Of a stretch of DNA of 24,093 bases, positions 9,915 through 20,468 are shown one piece after another; the stretch's first letter is position 1; every line of letters starts with the position of its first letter. Below the pieces are notes generated by a model, which ran no database searches, was not told where the DNA came from, and worked only from the letters and a program-made list of their open reading frames with translations. Position numbers and translations under genes: made by a program. This stretch comes from Haplosporangium gracile. Its lineage: Eukaryota > Mortierellomycota > Mortierellomycetes > Mortierellales > Mortierellaceae. The stretch covers positions 46,338-70,430 of the forward strand of contig JAAAUF010000079.1 in the NCBI GenBank assembly GCA_015499985.1. Reading direction: 5' to 3'.

Positions 9915-10945
9915 CCTGTGTATTAGGGGTTGTTGTCGTTGTAGCTGTTGCTGCTGAGTGGAGTTGTTGCGAAGAAGATAAGGATAAGAGTAAGATGGAG
10001 TACGCAAAGCCGAGAGAGTGAAGAAGAAGAAGTGGAGAGGAAAGGGAAAAAAAAAAAAAGAAGGACAAGTGATAAAGAAGAGGGGAAAAGAATGTTTTTT
10101 TTTGTTGCGGACTGCTGTAGGACGACGGGGCCTGAAAAAGCTTTTTTGTGTCCCTTTTAAATCTACATATCTTGAATATGAGCGATTCGAAGTTTCAATT
10201 GGCTGTCAAAATAGGGACCATCGTGAAGGGGATTAGACAACAAAACGGCAAAGTAGAAGGACTAAGAGACGAAAGAAAGTGTGAAAAGAGGGATGATATG
10301 TCGAGCAAACAAACAAAAGTGGCACCACGTTGAGTGGCACGATGTTCGAGGTTAAAGAGAAGAAGAGATCGACAGCAGCAACGAAGAGGAAGTGTGCCTA
10401 CCAATCAACTCAACTTTTAATCCGTCTTTGTGTGTTCAACATGCGCCATTCGAGGGGCGAGTGCTTGTCGGTAAGGACACTACTGCACTGTAGACATTAT
10501 TACTCCTTCCATGTTGGTTAAAAGTGGACTAACAGTTCACCCGGTTTGTTTGTTTGTTTGTTTGTTTGTTTGTTTGTATGCGTGCTCTCCCTTGCCAACT
10601 CCTCCTGGTCACCCTCTAGATCGCTGATCTCTTCTTCCTTCCTCCTCTTAATTGATCAACTACCAGTCTGGCTGCCAATTCACAGTCACAGTTCAAAGAC
10701 ACCACGTCCCAATGCTTCTACTTTGTGCCTGAAACTCCTCCAGTTCCCGTCTCGAGTCAAGGACACACTTTGTGTCACCAGTACTCCTGATGAACTACCA
10801 GTTGGTACTGGGTGGGCGCTGTTTACCTTTTCATTATTATTTTTTTTTTCTTCTTCTTTTCCATTCCCCACTTCCAAAACTCCCCCCTTTTTATTCCCTC
10901 ATTTCAAAAAAAAAAAAAAAAACAACGAAATCAACAGGAATCAAG
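9915..10945. promoter_or_regulatory. Divergent promoter region, reductase (-) and amine oxidase (+)
   Basis: This 1.03 kb spacer lies between two start codons pointing away from each other. Bases about 10010-10100 are purine-rich on the plus strand, the pyrimidine leader of the reductase. Bases about 10825-10920 are pyrimidine-rich on the plus strand and end in an A18 run about 25 nt before the amine oxidase ATG. The middle holds a (TTTG)8 repeat. A CAA/CAG-like segment near 9925-9970 lies in the reductase leader. I found no certain TATA box or RNA gene. Confidence 0.5.
10545..10576 (+). repeat. (TTTG)8 tetranucleotide microsatellite
   Basis: Eight perfect TTTG units between the divergent reductase and amine oxidase genes, about 370 bp upstream of the amine oxidase ATG. 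Its length is likely to vary between strains. Confidence 0.85.
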
Positions 10946-12824
10946 ATGACGATCCCATCGCAATCAATACAACGAGTGATCATCATCGGTGGAGGAATCT
11001 CGGGTCTTGCCGCTGGTAAAGTTGATAAAATAATGCAGGACCCATTTGCATGCCTCTGGATAACACTGTAATCAAATTAGGGCTAGTTCAGGTTCAGGAC
11101 GTTAGCACAAGGGCCCTGACCCACCAACTCATTTTATTTTCACTTACCCGCTGTACCTCTTTACCCTAATAGCAAGGGAGCTGTCAAAGGACCTAAACAC
11201 TCACGTAACCCTCCTCGAAGCCCGCAACAGACTCGGAGGCCGTATCGTTACCCATCGCAACCTCATCTCTAAGGAGCTCGAACTCACTGGTCAGGTCCCC
11301 GCCGGTTCCTCGAATCTCGTCTATGATTTCGGAGCCTCCTGGATTCATGGTGTTGACCCTGCCAATCCTCTTTATGAGATCGCACAAACAGGACAGATAG
11401 AGCACGTCCACACCGACAGCGACATTATGTTCAAGCAGCCTGGATCTATCCCCATGTCTGGAGAGGAGAGTGATTATTTGTGGCAGGTCGTTTGGAATAT
11501 TCTTGACAAGGCCAAGGAGTATTCTGCAGAACATCGAGATGAGATCCCCGAGGACAAGTCCTTCAAGGAATGGTTGACTGAGTATTTGGAGAAGGAAGTA
11601 CAGAGTACAGATCCGGCGGGAGAGAACTACTTGAAGGAGGAGGTGAGGAAATGGGTTCCCGGGTTGGCGATGTACTGGGCGGATGAGAATGCGATTCCGG
11701 TGGAGAAGGTGTCGATGAAGTGGATGGATGCCGAGAATATCTTTCCAGGGGACCATAGTTTGGTGATAAATGGGTTTGACCGGATCGTCAAGGTTGTCTC
11801 TGCAGGCTTGAAGAGTAACATCCGGGTTCTGTTAGAGCATGTCGTCGAGAAGATCGAGTACGACGGTAAGTATCTATTTCACTCTTACTGAATATGCTTA
11901 CCTTGACGAACCATGCATTTACTAAAGCCAATTTTCATTTTTTTTTTAAATTGACCTGATATAGAGACGGAGGTGAGAGTGTCAACATCACAGGGTCTGT
12001 TCACAGCCGACAAGGTCCTCTGCACCCTTCCCCTCGGAGTCCTTAAAGCCCAACACTCCACTCTCTTCCACCCTCAACTCCCTGTCCCCAAACAACAAGC
12101 AATCGATCGTTTGGGCTTTGGGACCATGTACAAAATCCTCCTCTTCTTCCCAACATGCTTCTGGCCCCTTCACAAGCACTTCATCAACTTCCTTCCTTCT
12201 GCTCTTACCATCCCTTCCCTCACCTTGATCCAGCATTTTGGATTGAATGAGAAGCAAGTCGAGGCATTGACGGTGTACATGCAAGACCTGGCCAACTACT
12301 CTTCCTTGATGCCGCAGTACAATATCCCGATCCTTGTTGGGTATGCGACTAACAGGGCTGCAGAGTTGATGGAGCAATTGTCAGATGAGGAGGCGAGGAT
12401 GGTTTATTTGTGCCAGATGGCTCATTACTTCCCCATTCTTCTCCAGGATGAAAAAGAAGGAGAGTTGGTCGGAAGAAAGTTGTGGCCGACGATCTCGTAC
12501 ATGTCACGATGGAACCAGGATCCCTTTGCCAGGGGATCGTATACCAGTATCCCTGTCCATGCGTCCCAGAAGGATCTGGAAGTATTTGATGTCCCTATTG
12601 GTGCGCGCTCCTATGGCACCCTGAGCGGTGAGGACGATTGTGAGCAGGAAGAAGGAGGGGATTTGAAGCAGAGGTTGATATCAGTGGATGATGCAGAGAA
12701 CGGTCGCATCTTTTTCGCAGGCGAACATACTTCGCCTAGTCGCTTCGCGTCTGTCCATGGTGCCCTCATGACCGGTCAACGCGAGGCTGCCAAAATCCTC
12801 GGCCAGGGGTTTCCTCTTTATTAA
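10946..12824 (+). CDS. FAD-dependent amine oxidase, polyamine oxidase-like
   Basis: It probably oxidises polyamines or acetylpolyamines using FAD and O2, giving an aldehyde, a shorter amine and H2O2. Exons at 10946-11015, 11173-11865 and 11965-12824 join to 540 aa; the introns are 157 and 99 bp (GTAAAG and GTAAGT donors, ATAG acceptors). The Rossmann motif GGGISG is at residues 15-20, the ribose-binding Glu at E39 (LLEARNRLGGR), and GASWIHG follows. A lysine at about K311 (FGTMYKILLFFP) fits the conserved flavin N5 lysine. DPFARGSYTSIPVHAS and the C-terminal FAD motif FFAGEHTSPSRFASVHGA are present. GASWIHG favours the polyamine oxidase branch over histone demethylases, and no SWIRM or tower domain is seen. 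It has no signal peptide and no SKL-type peroxisomal ending (it ends FPLY). Its 3' end faces the USP gene 179 bp away. Confidence 0.92.
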
Positions 12825-13003
12825 TAATAGATAGAATGTGAACCATATGAATGTTAATGCCAAATGTTGATGACGGATAATGATTTATTACAGAACGACA
12901 AACTGGTATCGATAAGGAAACGAAGAAAACATACAAGTTAAAGGAACTATTGTACAAAATGCATAAAATAATACGGAAAAGAAGAGACCAAGTAGAGAAA
13001 AGG
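12825..13003. other. Convergent intergenic region with shared 3' ends
   Basis: Only 179 bp separate the amine oxidase stop from the USP stop on the other strand. On the minus strand AATAAA lies at 12889-12884, about 115 nt past the USP stop. On the plus strand only variants such as AATAAT follow the oxidase stop. The two 3' UTRs may overlap as antisense tails. Confidence 0.5.
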
Positions 13004-16000
13004 TTACACCTCGGAGGCTCGCTTCTTCTTATCTTTGCCCAAAGAAAGAGGCGCCCACAAGAAGGCCATACTCTTCCGTCCAGATTTCTTGCTGCTGGAT
13101 GACGACGACAGAGATCCATCGGTCGTCACACTCTTTCGCAATTTGAGCATCCCCTCGGGCGGTGGTGGCGGCCTCTTATTCCCATCTCCTGCAGAATCCG
13201 ACAACATGGCCGACGCAAAACTCAATGACGAACTCATCGAAGCCGCTGGTGAAGGTGGCGTCAAAGTAGTTGAGACAGCCATGGGCGCAAAGATCGATCC
13301 CTTGGACGGTCGTTTCGCTGCTGACGCCCTTGCAGCCGCTGTTTGACCCTGCTGATTAGGTTCCGGACTCCGAGATCGTACGCGCTCCAACTCGATGGGG
13401 TTTCCTTTACTCCCCTCATCCACAGAAGCCCTAGACGTCTGTCTCGACAATGGGCTGGAATAGAAGAGTTGTGGTGCGACTTGGGTTTGTTCGTCCACAG
13501 AGTCAGAGAACCCAACAGCAGATGAGCGTCGACGGAAGATGCCTTTGGCTTTGGTCTTTGATTTGATCAGTTTGCTGGCGGGACGGACAACCGTCACGGG
13601 GACGGGAGAGTGGTTCAGGAGGTACCGGGACACACTTCCCAGCAGAAACCCCTTGACGGAGCTTCGTCCTCGAGTGCCTACAACCAACATTGACGGTTCG
13701 TACATCTTGATCTAAATTGTTCAATGGACGGAGAGGAATGTAAACGAAGTAGAAAGGATTAGGTCAACCCCATTTTCTATTTTTACGAAAATGGATAGAA
13801 AAGGGAAAAGAGGAACATCCCAGCTCCGTGTGTGCTCACTCGTTGAGTGAGTGAGTATGCGCTCATTGCGTTTGCTTACCATGTGTTGGATGGTATCGCG
13901 AACAGCACCGACGACATACTCAACAACAATGTTGACCTGCTTCGGTTTCGCCTTGTTCTTCTCTCGAATCATGTCCATGATTTTTGTTGCTTCTGAGCGA
14001 GCTGCGACCTCCTGTCCTTGGAACGAGGGGATCCCGGATTTAGCGACTATGAGAGATGAGGACAAAAAAAATTCTTCAGTGGTTAGCTTGAGCTGCTCAT
14101 CACTCTCTCTCTCCCAGTCTATCCTTGTTTTTCATTTCAACGTCGGTCGGATGAGCGAGGAATGGATCATGGTGCTCTCTCTCCCTTCTTCTCTCCGTCA
14201 CTTTCCTCCAAAGTAAAAAAGTTACTTCTGTGTCCAGTAGCACATTTTTTCTAGCCCCTTTGAGCCTCTTCTGCCTCCTCTGTGTACGCTCGACTGTGTT
14301 TCTATGTGTCTGTGGGCTTGGACAGCAGCTCCTCTTCACCAATCAGGCAACAATATCGTGCGCATTGTCCCCTCCGTTGTCTCCAATTATCCTTTTGTTT
14401 GTGTTGTGGAGCAACAACAATTGGTTTCTTGTCCTTTTTTGGTCCTGCCAAAGATAAAGCAAAAAAAGTGCAAAGCACCTGGCAAAGCATCTAGTTCAGT
14501 CCATGCACTTGTCCTGCTTCACAGCTTCTATGACTCCTCCGGCCTCTAACCATGTGCATCTTCTTTTACCCAGATGTTATAGTTGTCCATTCCTCGTCCT
14601 GACTTCTGTCTTGTATGTGCAAGCAATAAACGAGCGAAGCTCCTTTTTGCATTGCTAAAATCGATTCCTCCCCTTCCTTCCATGGGGCTATTCAATCTAT
14701 CCATATTTTGCTCTCGTCTTTGTTTTCGTTCTCCTTGAACGAACATCCACTGTAACTGAAAAAAGGATGGGCATGTATGATGCAAGAGAAACAATGAGAG
14801 AGAGGGAGAGCACTTACAGGAATCTCTCAATTCGATGGGCACCACTCTCAATGCAACGATCTAACAAACCACGACAAGGAACAAAAAAAAGAGGGGGTTG
14901 ACAATGCCGTTAGTTTTCTTTTCGTTCATTCTTCTGATGGATGGGACCTCCCTGATCGTTTGCTATTGTTACTTTTCCTATTCGCCATCGAGAATAGAAA
15001 AAGGTCGGGAAGTCCTGAGAATAGAAAGAAGGTTGATATGCCCAAGCCAGTGATGGGACAGATGTGTTCTCCTTGTTCTTCTGGCCGATAGTAAGGCCCC
15101 CATTGCATTTTCACCAATTGCATGCGAGCCTCACCACCACCACCACCTTCACTGCCAATTCCTTTTATGTCCGAGTAAATAATATGAACAAATGAATGAA
15201 GAGACCTCACAAGCAGCCCACCTGATACCTGATCTCATGTACCCAGGTAGCTGTAAAGTGATCCCCTGTCCCCCCCTCTCTCCTCCCCTTGGACTGAGAA
15301 ATGAAATGAGAGAATTATTTTGACAAGAGTTCCCAGTTAAAGTAACGCACTCAGGTGGACACTCCCACTTTCATACACATCCAACCCAAATTCCAATCAG
15401 GTCCACTCATACTCAACCGACCTACAAGTCACATTATCGTCTCTTTTTCTTGGCTTTCCAATGAACCCATGATGACCCTCTCGTTCTCTGTCGTTGACAA
15501 ATAAAGTAATCGTACTGATGGGCGTAGTCCTGTATTCGGCTGTTTGTTCCCTCTTCTGTAGTTTGTTTTTGTCTGTTTGTTGTATATGCGGATTCTGTCC
15601 CTGCTCGCCAGAAAAGTGACTAAAGAGAAAAAAAATTAAAAAAATTGGCGCATCCTGGCGGTTGGACTTGCCCCTTACTAACCCACAATAGAAACCCCTC
15701 GTCATTGATCACAATTTTCATGCAAATAAAAAAAAAAAGAAAGAAAAAAAAAGAAGCTTCCGTGCAACAAACAAACTAAAAAGAAGAGGCCTTACCTCGT
15801 CACCATCCTCGACCATGTTTTCCATCACCCACTGAAGGGCATGAGAACTGTACTCGTTCAGATCAGTGCCGACAAGAAAAGTCCTGCTCCTCCTGGTTCG
15901 ACGCCATCCGTCTGTTCTGGCCTGGAGTGTGAATGCATACTCGGCAGGGGTATCGCAGCCGAGGGTATCGAACCCTACGCGAGCAATGTATCCGTTCTTG

Positions 16001-16248
16001 GATCGTTGTTTTTGGGGCGCCTCTGTGGCCCGTGAATGGGAGTTAGAGGTGGTTGAGGAAGGGCTGTTGGCAAAGAGGAGATCTTTCGTGCGGTCGTTGT
16101 TGGTGGAAAGGGAGGTGGTGGTTGAGTTCGTGGGAGACCCCAGGGGCGTTGAAGTAGTGGAGGAGGGTGTAGGGGAGAGGGAAGGGGATGATCCTGGGGA
16201 AGGGAACATGCCCGAGCCTTGGATCTGGCTGCTATCGTTATTCTGCAT
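13004..16248 (-). CDS. Universal stress protein (USP) domain protein with long disordered tails
   Basis: Exons at 16248-15796, 14860-14818, 14046-13880 and 13711-13004 join in frame to 456 aa; introns are 935, 771 and 168 bp. Residues 1-80 are low-complexity Ser/Thr/Pro/Asn. The USP fold runs from about 121 (RTFLVGTDLNEYSSHALQW) to 265. It carries the nucleotide-binding pattern G-x2-G-x9-G-S at G233, G236, G246 and S247 (VVGTRGRSSVKGFLLGS), the signature of ATP-binding USPs. Residues 266-456 are again polar, with Ser and Pro runs (PPPPPEG) and basic stretches such as KDKKKRASEV at the C-terminus. The family acts in stress and starvation responses; fungal members are poorly defined and the partner is unknown. 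The exon of only 43 bp is supported by the phase match and by the USP strand it encodes (IVALRVVP). Confidence 0.88.
14861..15795 (-). other. Long first intron of the USP gene (935 bp)
   Basis: The intron lies between ...MVEDGDE and IVALRVVP in the USP fold, with a GTAAGG donor and a TTAG acceptor. It encodes nothing I recognise on either strand. The next intron (14817-14047, 771 bp) is also long, so the 43-bp exon 2 is isolated between two large introns. Confidence 0.75.
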
Positions 16249-17798
16249 AGCGTACGTGTTGTCGGTGCTGTTGCTGTTACTATGTATGAGTTGTTTGTGG
16301 AATGGGGTTTGTTGAATGAAAGAAGGTAAACGAAAATGAAAAAGAAGGAATGAAGAAGGAAGAGGAATGACAATGGGCAGTAGAGGAATGAGAGGTGAAT
16401 GTAAAGATAAGAAGAAAGCGAAAGAAAAAGAAGAGGAGAATGAGAAAAAAGGAAAGGTTTGAAGTGAAGAAGAAGGAAGAGGGAAGAAGAGAAGAAGAGA
16501 AGAGGAGAGAAAAGAATGAGACCTTGTCCTTCAGAGGTAAAAATATTTTTCTCGTTTCGCGGATAGAAAGCGGAGAGACAGTCTGTCTGACTGGCGGTCA
16601 TGCCATGAACTATCCTTCGGACTGTTTTTGTAGGATGTGTGCTTTTGAGGAAATGAAAACGAGAACTGGCCACTTTTTTGTCTCTCTGCTATATCAAGAC
16701 GACACAAGCATGCTGTCACCTCGCATGTCCATCTCTCTGTTGTCTCTGTCTACACGCATGCTGTGCTATTGTATTCTCTCCCTGTTAGATATACACACAC
16801 ACTCTCTCTCTCTATCGATACCTGTTGCTGCTCATGGTGACCAAGAAGGAAGAACAGCTGAACTTGCCGCGCAACTCTAACAAAAAGCAATCGCTTCCAA
16901 ATCGGGTCATTGTCCTTTTCCTCGGATGCCACTTTCTCGTCCATCTTCGCAAAGTTTATTTCATTCAGACGAAGGAAAGGGCAACTTGACATTCCAACAC
17001 AAGGGCCTTTATTTGAAGCGGAGATCGACTCGCCTCATTATTGCAGGTCAGGAGGTAAGGAAGGTGTTTTCTTCTCTCTTCCGAAGTGAACACTTGACGT
17101 TGGCTATACCGGGCTATGGAGAATACTCTCCTAAAGGCAAAAATGAGTTTATCTCAAGAAAAGAAAAAAAGGCGGCGACGGGGACAGCTCCAGCTCAGTT
17201 ACTCAGCCTGGCTGGCCATTCGCCCTGGCCTTCAATTCTGGTCTTGCTGGATTTACTCCTTATTTTTGTTGGCCTAGAGCCTGGTCGTTTGTTCTTTCAT
17301 TTCTTTTTTCTTTTTTTGTGTTCCTGCAGAATGGAAAGAAGAAGTGGAAGGTGGGTGAGCAAAAGAGGAGAGAGAGTATGTGAGTGTGTGTGAAGAAAAG
17401 AGTGCAAAGCATCCATGCCAACGGCTCCCCGATGGGTAAGCGAGCAAGGAGGCGCACACAAGGGGTTTGACTGAGCACTTTCCATTCTGAGCGAAAGAAA
17501 AAGTAATGTTTTTTCCCCGATCAATTGCGATGGACAAAACCTGTGTAACGGTTTCCTGCCACGAATTGATCGAGGTGTGACTGTTGTCTGTGCTCTTGCC
17601 CTGAAGGGGCAAAAACAGCCAAGCTCGCGCTCTTTCTGATTCACTCTCAAGCTCGATTCACCTCTGCAGGACACCTGGACACTTCTTCGCATCAACCGAC
17701 ACACTCTCGCATGGAATAACAGGAAAATAGCAGGATAACAACACACATACAACCACATTCCTCAAGCGCACATTCATCACACTCAGAAAACGACACCA
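16249..17798. promoter_or_regulatory. Divergent promoter region, USP (-) and ORC4 (+)
   Basis: The 1.55 kb spacer has no credible gene. Bases about 16313-16520 form a nearly pure purine tract on the plus strand, the pyrimidine leader of the USP gene. Bases 16780-16815 are an AC/CT repeat. A short hairpin with a 6-bp stem and 5-nt loop (TTGCCC/GGGCAA) lies at 17596-17612, about 190 bp before the ORC4 ATG. I did not find an ACGCGT (MCB) cell-cycle box in front of ORC4. Confidence 0.5.
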
Positions 17799-20468
17799 AT
17801 GTCAGTAGAAGAACTCGTCTCATTGGCAAAGACAGCCATCTCGGCACGTCTTGCAGAACGGTCTCTTCCCGTCGCTCTCGTAGGTCTTGAAGAGCAATAC
17901 AAGTAACGGATACAATACTCATGGCTCAACATCTCTTCTTTGCGCTTTCGCTTTCCTGTTGGATTCAGGAGCAATACGAACATGTACACTGGCTTTGACA
18001 GGAGTGGCTCACCAAAAACTTGGATCGCCTTTTCCGACTTTCAACGACAAATACTCACAAAATAGAAAGGTTTTGGGACTTATGCGGCGGACGATTGAAA
18101 CAGGAGAGAGCAACTCTTGCTTGATTCTAGGACCTCGTGGTACAGGAAAGACTATGGTTCGTACTTTCTCGGATTAGACTTCTGTGATAGGCGTAGTACG
18201 GTAGTACACATAGTTACTAACGTTTTACCTGTTCTATTTTATCCGCCATTATGTAACTGTAGCTCGTACGGCAGGCTCTGCAAGATCTGGAAAAGCAGTT
18301 TGGGCTATCTTATCAGGACGAGTATGATGAAGATGAAGATGGTATGGATGTTGACGTTGTGCGCAAGGACTTTATGGTGGTCCATCTCAATGGACTCGTC
18401 CAAACAGATGATCGGATGGCACTGAAGGAGATTATGCGTCAGCTCTCACGAGAAGGAGAATCAGAACTTGGCGAGTCTAATGTAAGTACTCTTGACATTT
18501 GACACTTTTTCTTTCTTCTTTTGACAAGACACTGTTTCTTTCGTCTTTTGACAAAGTCCGCCTTCTCACTTACATTTCCTCCGCAAATGACTCGACCAAT
18601 ATTTAGACATCGTTTTCAGACTCGCTGCCTTCATTGTTGACATTCTTGAAAGCAGGGACGAAGGCTCAGTACCCCATCATCTTTATTCTGGACGAGTTTG
18701 ACCTTTTTGCACAGCATACCAAGCAATCTCTCCTGTACAACCTCTTTGATGTCGCCCAGAGTGCCGAGTGGCCTATTGCAGTCATCGGTGTGACTTGTCG
18801 CATGGTAAGGCTTCTCACTTAGACAAAGCAGACCGATGTTGAAATGCCACTAAATCAGTGAGAAAGAGCTAACGGCAGCCATGCTTGTATTTTTTCAATG
18901 TGAATATCAATAGGATGCACTGGAGTTACTGGAGAAGCGCGTCAAGTCCCGGTTCTCTCATCGACACTACTATACCTTCCCACCAGGCGATTATCACGAC
19001 TATATTGACATTTGCAAGAATGCACTGCTGCTGACACCTGCTGATCTGGAGATTCAAACGGATGTGATGATGGTAGGCACAGAACACCGAACAGCAGAGG
19101 CATTCCTGAAAGAGTTTAACCAACGCGTCAAGGTAAAAAATTCTCACTTTGTGCAGATTGGATGCGTAGCATTAATGCTATTTTTTTTCTTTCGGGAGTT
19201 TGTTTTGTTTGTGCTGTTTTAGTCGCGTGTGGGGAGTTTGTTTGAGTGACCCGACCACTTGTCTCACAGTAATTTTTTTTTCTTGTCGCTGCTGGTTCCT
19301 AGATTCTGTTTGAGGACGGTGGCTTTTCCAAGGTCGTCCAACGGATCTTTGATTTGATGAAGGACGTCCGAGCATTCTACCGACTCTGCGTACGTGTTTT
19401 TTTTTTTGCTTGTTTGTTTCGTCGTTCTTGCTCTTTTCCTTATGCTCTGTTACTGCTTCTATGCGTTTGTTGCATTCTTATTATCCTCGAATGCGCTTTG
19501 ACGTGTGGAGGAAATAGATCGAGGAAGGGGGCAATTGAGCATTGGCATTGTCAATGGCACTCGACTTTTGTAGCAACAAAAAACAAAAGGGACAAAAAAA
19601 AAAAGACGGCAAAAAAAGGAGGTACACACGACGATGGCGTGAGATATGCTAAGGGAAGACTAATAGTTTTTGTTTTCTCCTTCCTTCCACTATCACATCT
19701 CTCACTTTGACCTATTATGCCGGTACACGCACACACAAAAACACTCTGACACAGTTTGGTCCGGTTGCAGAGCTGTCGAAGGATAGCCCCTATTTGCAGG
19801 CCTCGCAGTTTTACGAATCAGGGTTGCAGCAGCGAGTGGACAACAAGACTGAGCTCCTCAAGGGCACGTCTCTTCTTGAGCTGTCGTTGTTGATTGCGAT
19901 CAAGCACTTGGTTGAGCGAGAGGTGATTTCGTTTAACTTTGAGATGGTGTATGACGAGTATAAGGACTTTATGGACATGGCTGTGGTGCGGGGCACCATG
20001 GCTTCGTCGGCGAGTTCGTTAGGTATGAGCAGTGGTGGATCGATTGCCTCGTCTGATGGAGTGTCACTGCGCCTCTATAAGAAAGCCGTTGCCTTGAAGG
20101 TAAAAGAACCAGTTCTTCCAGTCAGTGGTCATCATTATCTCGTTGTCGTCCATCCAGGAAGCGTATAGAAATCGAATGATGATTTTCTCTCTTCTTCTGA
20201 CACCAGTTTATTGGTATTATTATTATTGTGATCAATTTTGATTTGATCAAATTTGACGGGCATAACCAACATTATCGCCAACAACAAATAGGCGTTTGAG
20301 CATCTGGTCGAGGCCGAGTTGCTGCGGCCGGTGGATTCGGCGAGTAAGGGACCGAAGGAGTACCGGATGATGCGGGTGATGCTCGATGCCTCTCAGATCT
20401 CGGACGTGGTCCTGAAACACCGCGACTGCCCGACCATCGTCGCGCGCTGGGCTATCCGTCGGGCGTAG
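17799..20468 (+). CDS. ORC4: Origin recognition complex subunit 4
   Basis: An AAA+ subunit of ORC, which binds replication origins in the nucleus and loads the MCM helicase with Cdc6 and Cdt1. Eight exons (17799-17902, 18066-18156, 18263-18481, 18607-18804, 18914-19132, 19303-19389, 19755-20099, 20292-20468) join to 479 aa. Visible motifs are VGLEEQY, Walker A GPRGTGKT (57-64), Walker [10 protein letters not shown] (about 162-170), sensor-1 region [17 protein letters not shown], and the arginine region RVKSRFSHR (about 213-221). A C-terminal winged-helix region runs from about 330 to the end and includes [14 protein letters not shown]. Acidic residues (about 82-95) and a Ser-rich loop (about 390-408) look like insertions. 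Seven introns have normal AG ends; intron 2 has the odd donor GTTCGT. The start ATG is the first of exon 1 and gives the expected N-terminus. Confidence 0.96.
18157..18262 (+). other. ORC4 intron 2 with unusual GTTCGT donor
   Basis: This 106-bp intron is required because the unspliced frame hits a stop 18 nt after GKTM. The only phase-correct join I could find is ATG/GTTCGT to GTAG/CTCGTACGG. The hexamer TCGTAC occurs at 18159-18164 inside the donor and again at 18264-18269 at the start of exon 3. Confidence 0.75.
18501..18554 (+). repeat. 27-bp tandem duplication inside ORC4 intron 3
   Basis: Two adjacent 27-bp units (18501-18527 and 18528-18554) match at 25 of 27 positions; both differences are T to G. 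Each unit is pyrimidine-rich and carries CTTTTGACAA. They fill nearly half of the 125-bp intron (18482-18606) and leave the splice sites untouched. Confidence 0.85.

Noticed and set aside
9915..10007. Longer N-terminus for the reductase starting near 10007
   Set aside because: That frame opens with TTG, not ATG; the first ATG is at 9914.
10546..11019. 157-codon open frame over the amine oxidase promoter
   Set aside because: It begins in the TTTG repeat, consists of low-complexity sequence and overlaps the real exon 1 in another frame.
15965..15985. A tRNA-like T-arm (GGGTTCGATACCC on the minus strand)
   Set aside because: It is inside the coding sequence of USP exon 1 (RVGFDTLG) and there is no acceptor stem, D-arm or anticodon arm around it.
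17297..17758. 153-codon minus-strand frame upstream of ORC4
   Set aside because: No recognisable domain, His/Leu/Ser repeats from simple sequence, and it lies in the promoter region.
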